A stretch of DNA of 64,000 bases. Origin: Saccopteryx bilineata (Eukaryota; Chordata; Mammalia; Chiroptera; Emballonuridae). Positions 38,763 to 49,507 of this stretch are shown one piece after another (position 1 is the stretch's first letter; every line of letters begins with the position of its first letter). A program made the translations under genes and the position numbers. Location: the NCBI RefSeq assembly GCF_036850765.1, contig NC_089494.1:58297809-58361808 (forward strand), in the 5' to 3' direction. A model generated the notes under the pieces. It searched no databases. It worked only from the letters and a program-made list of their open reading frames with translations, and was not told the origin of the DNA.

Positions 38763-39382
38763 CAGCGGTCCCCAAACTATAGCCTGCAGGCCGCATGCAG
38801 CCCCCTGAGGCCATTTTTCCAGCCCCTGCCGTACTTCCAGAAGGGGCATCTCTTTCATTGGTGGTCAGTAAGAGGAGCACACTGACCATCTCATTAGCCA
38901 AAAGCAGGCCCATAGTTCCCATTGAAATACTGGTCAGTTTGTTGATTTAAATTTACTTATTCCTCTGACCTGTGGTGGCGCAGTGGATAAAGCGTTGACC
39001 TGGAAATGCTGAGGTCGCCGGTTCAAAACCCTGGGCTTGCCTGGTCAAGGCACATATGGGAGTTGATGCTTCCAGCTCCTCCCTACCTTCTCTCTCTGTC
39101 TCTCTCTCCCTCTCTGTCTCTGTCTCTCCCTTTCTCTCTCCTCTCTAAAATGAATAAAAAAAAAAAAAAAAAAAAAAGAAATCTTAAAAAAAAAAAAAAA
39201 AGTTAAATTTACTTATTCTTTATTTTAAATATTATATTTGTTCCCGTTTTGTTTTTTTACTTTAAAATAAGATATATGCAGTGTGCATAGGGATTTGTTC
39301 GTAGTTTTTTTTATAGTCTGGCCCTCCAATGGTCTGAGGAACAGTGAACTGGCCCCTTGTGTAAAAAGTTTGGGGACCCCTG
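38763..39382 (-). mobile_element. Non-autonomous hAT element, split by a SINE
   Basis: The ends CAGCGGTCCCCAAAC and GTTTGGGGACCCCTG are inverted repeats (14 of 15). The 8-bp duplication GTCAAGAG (38755-38762 and 39383-39390) is perfect. Without the SINE and its duplication the element is about 364 bp. It belongs to the same family as the element at 23575, in the opposite orientation. It has no transposase. Confidence 0.93.
38963..39202 (+). mobile_element. Second SINE family, short form, nested in a hAT element
   Basis: The A-box region is TGGTGGCGCAGTGG and the B-box region GCCGGTTCAAAACC, followed by a CT-rich tract and a long poly(A) tail. The perfect 16-bp duplication TTAAATTTACTTATTC (38947-38962 and 39203-39218) is made from the hAT element's own sequence, so the SINE arrived later. 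Confidence 0.93.
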
Positions 39383-39390
39383 GTCAAGAG

Positions 39391-40965
39391 TGTAGGGAAA
39401 AGCTTAGTGTTGAGAAGATCTTAGTATTAAAAGAGTGGGAAAGGCTTGGTCTTAAAACTAAGCCTTAGGCTATAAGGACCCTGCCTGCTTACAGCCTGTC
39501 TCCCACACAGAATGCAAACTATAAGTGAGCAAACATATACATCATATTTGCAAACTTATTTGACCCACAAATGCCTATATTCTTTAATTTTTAAGATAAT
39601 TAAATAAATTTAGTGCCTTTGAAGGGTGGAGGATTTATAATGGCGTCAGGTAGTGCATTATTAATAATCTACAAGTCAGGGCCACCTGGAGAGCAGCAAT
39701 GCAGTCCCCATCGCTGTTTCTGCTCCTTGATGACAGAGAGCTACACCTCCTTTGCCAGCTCTGCTGAGACCAGAAGGACTTGTGTCTTTTGAGGCAGGGC
39801 TTTTACCCTCTTGAAAAATGGTTTTCCAGTTGTATCTGAGTTTGAATTTAAACAAATTAAAACAAATGCAGATCCATTCTAAGTACATGACATTTCCTGT
39901 ATGCAAAAGTCCTGAAACATGATAAAAATAGAAAGTAATTCTGGAGCTTTCCTAAGGGAAAGAAATATGGCCTCTGACATTAGGATTGTTACAGGCTAAT
40001 ACTTGAGGTCAGAACTGACGCAAAACACCCAGGGGTACCAACCCGGAAAAAAAGGTCTACAATGGTTACAGCCAGGCCCGTTCACATAGAAAGGGAGGGA
40101 TTAAGACCAAAGGCTGGTTTATCTCTGAGTTCTCCAAGCTGGTTATATAAGGCATTTAGTAAAAATAATTCCCACGAGTTTTAGACAAAGATGGTAAACC
40201 ACTCGTTTTATTTTGTTACTTAGTCAACCACACTAAACCAACAATAAGGATACTTTTAAAGCATCAATTCTCAAAGACAAAGAAATGGATAAATACTAGG
40301 CAATTTAATAGACAAATATTAAGTAACTTAGCAAAACCAAGAAAGCCAATATAAGCTAGCAACAGGAAAAGCTGAGAGGCAAACAGATTTATAGCGCAGA
40401 CCTCTATCCCAAAATAGCTCAGGAATTGGCCAATTAAGTACCTTTGGAAGTGGGGATAGAGGTGAGGCTATAAACAGGAAAACAGAAAATCTAGGAAGCA
40501 GTTAGATCTCTGGATCCTTTGTCTTACTCTTTCACTCCATATGACTGGAGGCTCATGGTCTAAAGGTCTAAAGAGGATGTAACAGTGGGTCTTTCAGTTG
40601 GAGTACACCAGTGCAGAGCTTGAAGGTGGGAGTACAGGGGATGGAATGAAGAGTTATCGGCCAGTGCTGAGGTTTCTCCTCCACTCCCCTCTCCACCAGC
40701 TCCAGCCAGAAGATTCTTCTCTGAGGAATCTGAATAGCCAAAGAGCCAAGATCTAAAGATACCAACATTGGGTGGATTCCCCAAAGACACAGTCAATAAG
40801 AATCCTGTACAAGAGCCCCAGAAGTGCTAATGGAAGCTTTTAAAGCCCTACTTTTAAACAGGAGCAGAAAACCCAAGATCATCACACAGCCAGGGAAAAC
40901 CTCTCATACCTCTAAAGCCTCTGCTATCTTAAAAATTATTTTATTAAAAGATAAGCTGATTAAGG
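39391..40965. other. Unique intron sequence, nothing recognised
   Basis: Follows the hAT element at 38763. No coding or repeat feature could be supported. Confidence 0.55.
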
Positions 40966-40969
40966 AAGT

Positions 40970-41395
40970 GACCAAACCATCAACAAGTGAATGGATAAAG
41001 AAATGTAGTGTATACATACAATGGAATATTATTAAGCCTTATAAAAGAAAAAAATACGTCATATGGTACAATATGGATAAACATTGAAGACATTATATTG
41101 AGTAAAATAAACCAATCACAAAAAATAAATAAATACTGCACGGTGCGCTTATATGAGGTATGTAAAGTAGTCAATATCATAGAAACAAAAAAGTAGAATG
41201 GTGATTTCTAAGGCCTGGGGAAGAAGAGCAAATGAGTAATCGTTCACTGAATAGAGTTTCACTCATGCAAAATGAAAAGTTCTAGATATCTATTGTGCAA
41301 CAATGCACATATAGTTAACGATACTGCTCTGTACACTTAAAAATTGTTAAGAGGATAAATTTATGTTCTGTGGTTTTTGCCAAATAAAAAAAGAG
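40970..41395 (+). mobile_element. Old LINE-1 3' end (ORF2 C-terminus and 3' UTR)
   Basis: AATGGATAAAGAAATGTAGT and ACAATGGAATATTATTAAGC are typical of the end of L1 ORF2. GTTCTAGATATCTATTGTGC and ATTGTTAAGAGGATAAAT follow in the 3' UTR. Many stops show it is an ancient copy. Confidence 0.85.
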
Positions 41396-43420
41396 ATTAA
41401 TACAAAGAGAAGAACATGAAGTAAAGTATGAAAGGGAAGAAAATATCAATTAGAATTATTATTAACACTCTCAGAGAGAGATAAGAGAAGGTATTAATCC
41501 ATGAAACAAAATTAGGATGCTATTTTTAAAAAATTAAAAAGAAATATCCAGACAAGAAAAGAAGTGCCTTTAGAAACAAAAACTATGATATTAAATATTA
41601 ATGATAAGGACATAGGATATGTCCCAGGAAAGAGAACAAAAAGAAAGCGAAATAAAATATAGGAGGACAAAGAAAAGAGAAAAACCAGGCCAAATATCAA
41701 AAGGAATTCCAGAAAAATAAAAGAAAAGATTTCATTGATTTCATCAAAGACAGTATTTAAAAATTTTTTTATTTTAGAGTTAAAAGACTTGATTTTTCAG
41801 AATGAAGTACTCAAAAATATCTAGAAGTATAGATGAAAGTAAACTCACAGCTAGGCAGGTTTTCATATTTCAGAACTCTGGAAGCAAAAAAAAAAAAAGA
41901 TTCTACAAAAATACTCCAGGAGAGGGAGTCATTTTCAAAAGATTAGGACTCTGAATAGCTTCTGACTTCTCAAAAGTAATATCTAAAGTTAAAAAAAGAG
42001 CAATGCCGGCCCTGGCCGGTTGGCTCAGTGGTAGAGCGTTGGCCTGGCGTGCAGGGGTCCCGGGTTCGATTCCCGGCCAGGGCACACAGGAGAGGCGCCC
42101 ATCTGCTTCTCCACCCCTCCCCCTCTCCTTCCTCTCTGTCTCTCTCTTCCCCTCCTGCAGCGAGGCTCTATTGGAGCAAAGATGGCCTGGGCGCTGGGGA
42201 TGGCTCCTTGGCCTCTGCCCCAGGCGCTGGAGTGGCTCTGGTCGTAACAGAGCGACGCCCCGGAGGGGCAGAGCATCGTCCCCTGGTGGGCGTGCCGGGT
42301 GGATCCTGGTCGGGCGCATGCGGGAGTCCGTCTGTCCTTCCCCGTTTCCAGCTTCAGAAAAATACAAAAAAAAAAAAAAAAAAAAAAAAAAAGCAATGCC
42401 TTCTAAATTCTAATGGGATTATTTCCAACCTAGAAATCTGTATCTAGACAAATTATCAATCAAATGTAATCAAATATGAAAACAATTCACACATGCACAT
42501 TTTCCTACCACACACTTTATTTTGGGAAGCAATTGGAGGATGTGTCTTAACATAATGAGGAAAGAAACGAGGAAGAGAGAAAGATGTGGAATGCAGAAAT
42601 AAAGAGAGATGAAGACAGCCATAGAAGTATGGTGAAGGAACATCTAGGATGAAAGTTATGTATCAGACGTAGAGGACTACCAGTCCAGATCACAGAAGCT
42701 CTGACTTATACAGGGAGAAGAAACTGTCATGTAGAATTATTACTAACATCATCAGAGAGGTAAAAGAAGATATTGCATCTATGAAACAAAATTAGGATTA
42801 AAATTTTTCTTCAGTTGAGATTTAGATAATTGGTGGAAAGTTTAAGGGTTGAATTAGTGTAAGTACATAGAAAACTAAGCACACATTTAAAAAAGATAAT
42901 TATTATTTCTTCAAAATACAAAATGCTGCCAATGAAAGGAAAATAATGATACTAGATGTAATGACTTATCTATGAATATCTTTTACATAGCCATGATAAT
43001 ATGACCCTGAATATTTCTCTAAACAAAGTTATTTTTATATTGGGAAATGAGAACGATTAGTGTATAAGGTGACAGAGGTTGACAGATAAAGTATAAGACG
43101 TCTTAATCTTCAATCTTCAATGTTGGGATGTTAATAAAAAATAATTAAAACAATATAATCAAAAAATAAAATCATAAGCATCTTATTTCTTTGCCAAATA
43201 AAAAAAAATGTATCTAGATGATTTGAAAATGGTCACCTTCAGGTAAGAAAAAGTTTTGGCACCAGTGGAGCTCTGTGTGTATGTATGTGTTTTGCAGACC
43301 TAATTCACTCTTAAAATTACATGCATGTATATAACTTTGATTTTAAAATATTTTAAAAATAAAAACATAATATTGAAGTGCTTAGCATAAGGCCAGGAAT
43401 TTCGAATAAGGACATAACAC
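41396..43420 (+). repeat. A-rich, probably old L1M/HAL1-like sequence
   Basis: This is a strongly A-rich + strand with phrases such as CCAACCTAGAAATCTGTATC and GAATTCCAGAAAAATAAAAG, which recall old L1 3' regions. A SINE (42008-42391) interrupts it. No protein is encoded. The call is by composition and a few phrases only. Confidence 0.4.
42008..42391 (+). mobile_element. Ves/Rhin-type SINE, copy with one tandem unit
   Basis: This full-length copy has B box GGTTCGATTCC and a long poly(A) tail. The duplication is AGCAATGCC (9 bp; 41999-42007 and 42392-42400). It carries a single CCCTGGTGGGC unit, with CGTCCCCTGGTGG at 42277-42289, so its CTCF-like core has one extra mismatch. It sits in old A-rich, L1-like sequence. 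Confidence 0.93.
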
Positions 43421-43993
43421 AAAGACTATTTCTACCACCACCATGCTTGAATTTCACAAGCCTTACCTTTTTAATTCCAAGGAACTAGATTCCACAAACA
43501 TGTTAATATATTACAATGATTCACTGAAGGATAAGCTGATTAATTTTAATGAAAATAACCAACCTGCAGAATGTAACTTGTCTTGTAATTTATATGTTTG
43601 TTCATTGTTCTCCTATGTTGTTTTTGGATTTTAGCCTAGAGATGTAAACTGTGGAAGAAGGAAGAGGTGGAAAGAAAGGATTAATTAATGGTTTGAGGGA
43701 TGCTTAGAGTCACTAAAGTTGGACTCCATTGCTCAGCCAAAGTAGTCCCAGGGCATAGATTACTCCCTGGGTAAATTATACCCAGGAAATAGACTAGGAA
43801 TATGAAAACAGACCAGTCCCCGATAATCTGAAAACACAGAAATAATGTCCTTACCAAGACTGGCCTAAAGAATATGGTAAACCCAATGAAATCAGCAAAA
43901 ACTTATTCCCAAAGATTTTTTTCTCACCTTTAAGTTTGTGTGGGACAATTGGTTGACAGCTGCTTAACATGAATGTTTTGAAAACACTGAATA

Positions 43994-44365
43994 CAGCTGG
44001 CCCTTCATATCCAGGGATTTCATATCTAAGGATTAAACCAAGGGCAGATGGAAAATATTGACATAAAGTGTTGCATTATTGCTGGCATGTACTATTAAGT
44101 TAGGCCTATGATGATTGCATCTGTACTTAACATGTACACTTTTTTCTTGTAATTATTCCCTAAATAATACAATAACTATTTACATACCATTTATATTGTA
44201 TTAGGTATTATAAATAATCTAGACATGCTTTAAAGTATATGGAGGATGTATTTAGATTATATGCAAATACTCCACCATTTTATGTAAGGGACTTGAGCAT
44301 CTGTGGATTTTGGTATCCATGGGGGTCCTGGAACAAATTACCAATGAATACAAAGGAACGACTTT
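43994..44365 (+). mobile_element. Tigger-type DNA transposon relic
   Basis: CAGCTGGCCCTTCATATCC at the left and GAGCATCTGTGGATTTTGG...GGGGGTCCTGGAAC at the right follow the pattern of old mammalian Tigger non-autonomous elements. It is diverged and lies about 630 bp upstream of the first PDE11A exon. Confidence 0.75.
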
Positions 44366-44994
44366 CTCAATGACCAGCATTGTAATCATGTTAAAATCAT
44401 CAAATGGTTTCTAGAGAATGAAGGTAAACAATATTGCAGATTTATTCCTTCAGTGAAGCATGAGCTTACACTAACCCTAGAATATGTCTTTTATTAAGAG
44501 ATGCACTATCTGATCTTTTCCGTCATTATGAATACACAAAACATGTGTAACAAAGAGCATGTGCACAGCTACAGGATCTACGGATACAAGGCAAAGTGTA
44601 TTCCCATGTCCTTCTCCTGAATAGAAGCAATTAAAATTCACAGCTGCTGGCTGCCCAGATGTTTCTTGCATTTAGTGCTTTGTAATATGCATCAGAATAT
44701 GACTGTGGTTTCAGTAAACTAGACAGCTTTGTATTCTAAATGCTGCAGACTGGATCCAGTGTGTATATTTTTTCTTCAGATTAGCTTCTTTCTCCCTTCC
44801 CCCCTTCATATGCTTGGGGCATTTGCAGTTCAGAAACAAAAGACATATCCAGCTGAGAGTTTAGCTGTATGTGAGTGTAAGTGTAGGTCAGGTCTGATTT
44901 ATGTGGCATGTCTGATAAGCAGGAGAGGACAGCAAGATGAGGGGTTTGGAAAAGCTGGTGAACTTGGCTTGACTCACGCCTTTTGCCTTTGTAG

Positions 44995-45141
44995 GCCGCC
45001 AACATCCCGCTGGTGTCAGAACTTGCCATCGATGACATACATTTTGATGACTTTTCTCTCGATGTCGATGCCATGATCACAGCTGCTCTTCGGATGTTCA
45101 TGGAGCTGGGCATGGTACAGAAATTTAAAATTGACTATGAG
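44995..45141 (+). CDS. PDE11A: PDE11A coding exon (start of catalytic domain)
   Basis: This 147-bp exon encodes 49 residues in phase 0, from Ala-Ala-Asn-Ile-Pro-Leu to Lys-Ile-Asp-Tyr-Glu. The peptide, including ELAIDDIHFDDFSLDVD and LRMFMELGMVQKF, matches my recollection of mammalian PDE11A without a visible difference, and it differs clearly from PDE5A and PDE10A. PDE11A hydrolyses both cAMP and cGMP; it has N-terminal GAF domains and a C-terminal HD-type catalytic domain. This exon covers the first helices of that catalytic domain, just after the second GAF domain. The acceptor is a pyrimidine-rich tract ending in GTAG at 44991-44994 and the donor is GAG|GTAAGA at 45141/45142. There is no stop or frameshift. 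The preceding exon is not in the window, so the upstream intron is at least about 45 kb. In human PDE11A4 numbering this is roughly residues 597-645 (from memory). Confidence 0.97.
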
Positions 45142-45780
45142 GTAAGATGTTCTGTCTTGGGCGATTCCAGGCGTGCACTGCGACAACATGGTAGCCCCTT
45201 TAAGCCTCAGGTTTCCAAGATACAGATTAGGGGTGCTGATATGTTCTCTGCACACCGCAGGAGATTACTGTGAAGATGACTTGAGATGTTTGTGCAGGGA
45301 CTTTGAATCATTGAGGATTACTCCAACACAAGGCCTCATTTTTGTTTTTGTTTTTGTATTTTTCCGAAGCCAGAAACGGGAGGCAGTCAGACAGACTCCC
45401 ACATGCGTGGGACCGGGATCCACCCAGCACGCCCACCAGGGGGCTCTGCCCATCTTGGGGCATTGCTCAGTTGCAACCAGAGCCACTCCAGCGCCTGAGG
45501 CAGAGGCCACAGAGCCATCCTCAGCGCCCGGGCAAATTTCGCTCCAATGGAGCCTTGGCTGCGGGAGGGGAAGAGAGAGACAGAGAGGAAGGAGAGGGGG
45601 AGGGGTGCAGAAGCAGATGGGCACTTCTCCTGTGTGCCCTGACTGGGAATTGAACCCGGGACTCCTGCACGCCAGGCCGACGCTCTACCCCTCAGCCAAC
45701 CGGCCAGGGCCAAGGTCTCGTTTTGATAATGTATGGACACATATACAACTGCCTGACATGACCTTTCCTTCCCATTTCAG
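45142..45780 (+). other. PDE11A: PDE11A intron between the two exons
   Basis: This is a 639-bp GT-AG intron bounded by GTAAGA and a pyrimidine-rich CAG acceptor. A 369-bp antisense SINE (45343-45711) makes up more than half of it, so the intron was about 260 bp before the insertion. The remaining unique sequence shows no coding potential. Confidence 0.93.
45343..45711 (-). mobile_element. Antisense Ves/Rhin-type SINE in the short PDE11A intron
   Basis: The SINE runs opposite to PDE11A between its two exons. The head complement is at the right end (CCAACCGGCCAGGGC) and the T-rich tail complement at the left. The flanks AAGGCCTCATTTT (45330-45342) and AAGGTCTCGTTTT (45712-45724) are a duplication that has diverged at two positions. 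One CCACCAGGGGGC unit (CTCF-like, 45433-45445) is present. Read on the gene strand, the left end gives a T-rich tract followed by AG, as in antisense Alu elements that become exons. Confidence 0.93.
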
Positions 45781-45888
45781 ACACTGTGTAGGTGGCTTTT
45801 AACAGTGAGGAAAAATTATCGAATGGTTCTATACCACAACTGGAGACACGCCTTCAACGTGTGCCAGCTGATGTTTGCGATGTTAACT
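45781..45888 (+). CDS. PDE11A: PDE11A coding exon with the HNxxH catalytic motif
   Basis: This 108-bp exon encodes 36 residues, from Thr-Leu-Cys-Arg-Trp-Leu-Leu to Met-Phe-Ala-Met-Leu-Thr, joining in phase 0 to the exon at 44995-45141. It carries [10 protein letters not shown] at residues 18-27 of the exon. The first His of this HNxxH motif is the proton donor of class I phosphodiesterases and the second binds metal; both are intact. The acceptor is TTTCCCATTTCAG ending at 45780, and a good branch-point candidate, CTGAC (A at 45756), lies 25 nt upstream of the exon. The donor is ACT|GTAAGT. Both exons of the pair are a multiple of three, so skipping either would keep the frame but remove catalytic-domain sequence. 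The next exon, expected to carry the HD metal motif, was not found downstream. Confidence 0.97.
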
Positions 45889-46540
45889 GTAAGTGTGTTT
45901 TAGTGACGGTGCAAGGTCATCTGTCATTTGTGTGGGCACACAGGCCATCTCCTTCATATTTCCATGTCCGTGACAAATTGACATGTGATTTGTTTTACAT
46001 CGGAACATACTCACTCTGGTTCTGGGAGTACATATTTCACAACAATGATGAGCTTAAAAGCTGTAGCATTGCTGACACCTTGAAACAGGTGTATGTAGTC
46101 TTGGAATGATTATTTGAGTCTCTTTTCAATGTTTTATTCTGGAAAATGGGTTCTTTTTATGAAGGAAATGCTTGGGTTTTGAAAGTAATCTTTTTGCAGA
46201 GGATATGGGAATGAGTAACTAAACAAAGAGATCACCAGATAAGACTGGCTGGTGGAAAGCCAAAGCAGGGGCGTCTGTACGTTCCCCACAGAAACACAGA
46301 AAGCCTGAGGAAATGCTTGTCTGGGACTCTCCAGGGAAGCCAAAGGGAGGAAGGAGGCGGGGTGAAAGTTCTCAGGGTTTAGGGGTACACCAGGTTTAAC
46401 ATCTCTGCTCCAGCGGCTGTAACCTAGTGGTGATGGCAGTCTTTTTTCATGGAGATAGCTAGGGCAGCTTACCAGAGATGACTCTTGGAATTTAATCTAA
46501 AAACAAATGTTGGTGGCAAGGATTAAAACAAAACTGTCTA

Positions 46541-46952
46541 GCCCTGGCGAGTTGGCTCAGTGGTAGAGCACCGGCCCAGTGTGTAGAAGACCCACGTTCG
46601 ATTCCTGGTCAGGGCACACAGGAGAAGTGACCATCTGCTTCTCCACCCCTCCCTCTTCTCTCTTTCTCTCTTGCTTTCTGTCTATCTCTATCTTTCTCAC
46701 TCTCTCCCTCCTGCAGCCATCCTGCAGCCGTACCTCGAATGGTTTGAGCAAGTTGGCCCTGGGCACTGAGGATAGCTCAGTGCCTTGCCTCATGGCCTTG
46801 TTTCAGGCACTAAAATAACTCGGTTGCTGAGCAACAGAGCAGCAGCCCCAGATGGGCAGAGCATAGCCAGGTCGAAGGCTTGCTGAGTGGATCCCCGTCA
46901 GTCGGGGTGCATGCGAAGGCCTGTCTACCTCCCCACCTCTCAATAAAAATAT
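46541..46952 (+). mobile_element. Older Ves/Rhin-type SINE subfamily copy
   Basis: The head GCCCTGGCGAGTTGGCTCAG and B box GTTCGATTCC place it in the same family, but the body differs: it has GTTGCTGAGCAACAGAGCAGC and lacks the CCCTGGTGGGC units. The flanks share only a short ACTGTCTA/ATTGTCTA duplication. It lies about 650 bp downstream of the second PDE11A exon. Confidence 0.85.
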
Positions 46953-47017
46953 TGTCTATTTATCTCCATTTGCTGGCAAGAAATAAGGCTTGTTTTGGCC
47001 TAATTTTCCACTTAGAC

Positions 47018-47365
47018 CAGGGGTAGTCAACCTTTTTATACCTACCGCCCACTTTTGTATCTCTGTTAGTAGCGAAATTTTCTAACTGCCCACCGGTTCC
47101 ACAGTAATGGTGATTTATAAAGTAGGAAAATAACTTTACTTTGTAAAATTTATAAAGCAGAGTTACAGCGAGTTAAAGCATATAATAATAATTACCAAGT
47201 ACTTTATGTCAGATTTTCGCTAAGTTTGGCAGAATAAATGTTTATAAAACAACTTAGTATAGTCAAATCTATCTTTTTATTTATACTTTGGTTGCTCTGC
47301 TACTGCCCACCATGAAAGCTGGAACGCCCACTAGTGGGCGGTAGAGACCAGGTTGACTACTACTG
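47018..47365 (+). mobile_element. Non-autonomous hAT element with CCGCCCAC subterminal repeats
   Basis: The ends CAGGGGTAGTCAACC and GGTTGACTACTACTG are inverted repeats (13 of 15). Inverted CTACCGCCCAC/GTGGGCGGTAG motifs lie just inside. The perfect 8-bp duplication ACTTAGAC is at 47010-47017 and 47366-47373. The element is 348 bp and has no transposase. Confidence 0.93.
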
Positions 47366-47639
47366 ACTTAGACTGTTAAGCTATCATCTAATAAAATGTT
47401 TCCTGACTTAAATTGATTGATTTCTTTAATCTCACAGTTATAGATCATACATATGTATAAATACATATGTGTATATATGTGTAAATATATTTACTATACA
47501 AAAGAAAAAGAGGATACAAGTTTGGGATTCATTTAACAGAAATCTAAATACCTTACATCTCTGCACCTAAATTAAAACTTAAATACAAAGTAGGGAACTC
47601 CAAATGACATTTACCTTTCGTCCAAATGCACAGAGATTA

Positions 47640-47985
47640 TTCTGTTTCTTCCTCATGAAATTCTCTGCCCCATTTTCTGCCTATTAATATTTTACTCATC
47701 CTTGAAGGCATTGATCTAATGCCAGTTCTCCATGGAGTCTTTCCTTTTCTCCCCAAGCATTCAACAACAATTACTTATCTCTGAACTATGTCTGGTATAA
47801 CACGTCTTTCCACCATGTATTTGAAGTTGTAGTCTCTTGTTCTCCTATAGAGTAGGCTTCTTGAGGCTGAAGAGATAATTCTTTGTTCTTTCAATAACTT
47901 TCATTTATTGGCTCAACATCTATTTATTGAGTGCCTCACCAGCACCCTGTATTTTTGTCGTGCACATGATAGGTTTTCAATAGAT
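47640..47985 (+). repeat. L2-like relic
   Basis: CTCATCCTTGAAGGCATTGA, then CCATGGAGTCTTTCC and GAGTAGGCTTCTTGAGGCTG, follows the L2 order and ends with a TTTATTGAGTGCC tail region. Confidence 0.65.
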
Positions 47986-48468
47986 GCGTGTCAGATTGAC
48001 TTGAAGTCAAATGTGCATATAGCACAAGAAGATGGGATCAAAATGTCTTCACTTTTACACTCAAGGACTTGTTTTTGGATTTTTAATTGCTTGAAGAAGA
48101 AGCAGAATAGCCTGGAAAAACTGGACTGTCCCCGTCCTTCTCTAACACACTCCATGAAAGCAGTCAGCCAGTTGAGTGAGGAAGAAAGGTGCTTTGAACT
48201 ATGAGCCTTAATTCTCAAATGCCAATGTTAATTTAAAAAAAAAAAAAAAAAAAACAAAACCACTTATCTTGCTTTTCCATATCAGATCTCAGTAGACAAG
48301 GAATAATTTTGTATGCAGAGTTCACAGAGGACATTCAATAAAGAAATTATTAACCTATTATTCTGGAGAACTTGTGGAATTATAGTGTATTGCCAAAATA
48401 AGTAAATAGGAAGGTTTTTCAATGAAGGATAAGTAATGACCATGACATTGTGAGTTATAAGATGTCAA

Positions 48469-48550
48469 TTCCCGGTCGGGCGCATGTGGGAGTCTGTCTG
48501 ACTGTCTCCCTGTTTCTGGCTTCGGAAAAATACAAAAAAAAAAAAAAAAA
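48469..48550 (+). mobile_element. 5'-truncated Ves/Rhin-type SINE (3' end only)
   Basis: Only the last part of the SINE is present: CCCGGTCGGGCGCATG through GGAAAAATACAAA and poly(A). It is bounded by the perfect 10-bp duplication AAGATGTCAA (48459-48468 and 48551-48560). The head with the A and B boxes is missing, so the copy arose truncated at insertion rather than by later deletion. Confidence 0.9.
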
Positions 48551-49493
48551 AAGATGTCAAAGACAGAAACGGTTTTATGACACACCTTAAAGTAATTGGG
48601 AAGGGGGGTGTTGGCAAGAGTGGAAGGATTGAGGTGGACACTTAGGAGTAAAAGGAAATGCATATCCAGTTGTCTTGAGTAAATAAATATTCCCTTAAAA
48701 TAGATGATCTTGATCCTTTTCAAGAAATTGAAGAAAGTAGAGCTCTCAAACTATGTTACCACATAGGGCGTACTCACACTGCCAGAATATTCAAGGGTAT
48801 AGTTATTTTTTGCAAGTCGGACCAGCAACCTTGAGGAGTATCACTGTTTGAGAAGATTTGGGTTTTGTTTTGTATTAATGCTAACACAAAACGAGGAGAA
48901 TTTGTTATTAAGGTTCTCTTGTGGTGGGGGGGGGCAGAAATTGCAAAAATAAAAACATGACTTTGGAAAGAATATTGGTCAATGTTATTTTTTTCCTCCC
49001 TCCCATTGATTTGAGCAGCCACATCTGGAAAAAAATATTACTTTCTGCTCATTAAAATTTTTTGAACTTGGCTAAGGGTTGCAATAGGTTGAAGATACCA
49101 ACTTGGGTTTGTCCCTAACACCAGCACTCTTCTCCAACTTGACCACGGACAATCTAATTAATCAGGATTGTTTTTTTAACTAAGAAAATATAGAGTTAAA
49201 AATTTTACTTGATCAATGAAGAGAAAAATAAGTTTAATTTACTCATCAATTCTAATTTCTGGAATATGACCTCAGCCTACTTTTTCCCATAAACGGGCAC
49301 TCCTGAAGATATTAGGGTCTTTTACTGTTTTGTTCTCATAAGTTATTCTATTTACATTCTAGTTACATCATATTCTATTTCCATGTATTGAGATAGAGCC
49401 AAAAATCTCTATTAATCTGAAAAAAAAAAATCGCCATAGATCAACCACTGAGTCACAAAGCCAAGAAAGCATGGCGCATGTATGCTGAATTTT

Positions 49494-49507
49494 CCTCTAG
49501 ATGGCGC
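49494..49507 (+). promoter_or_regulatory. CTCF-like motif in unique intron sequence
   Basis: CCTCTAGATGGCGC matches the CTCF core at 13 of 14 positions (T in place of A at position 3). It lies about 3.6 kb downstream of the second PDE11A exon in sequence without recognised repeats, in the same orientation as the motif at 13448. Confidence 0.45.

Larger units (their letters stand above)
1..44994 (+). other. PDE11A: PDE11A intron, 3' part of a large upstream intron
   Basis: No exon with splice sites and a PDE11A-like or other recognisable protein was seen in these 45 kb on either strand. The longest open frames are SINE-derived or unrecognised. The sequence is AT-rich intron with the repeats listed separately. 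It is inferred to be intron because the first exon found starts in phase 0 within the catalytic domain and the GAF-encoding exons are missing. An undetected small or non-coding exon cannot be ruled out. Confidence 0.8.

Noticed and set aside
45173..45802. 209-codon open frame overlapping the PDE11A intron
   Set aside because: Most of it is the antisense SINE. It starts within the intron and leaves the true exon frame, so it is not a coding region.
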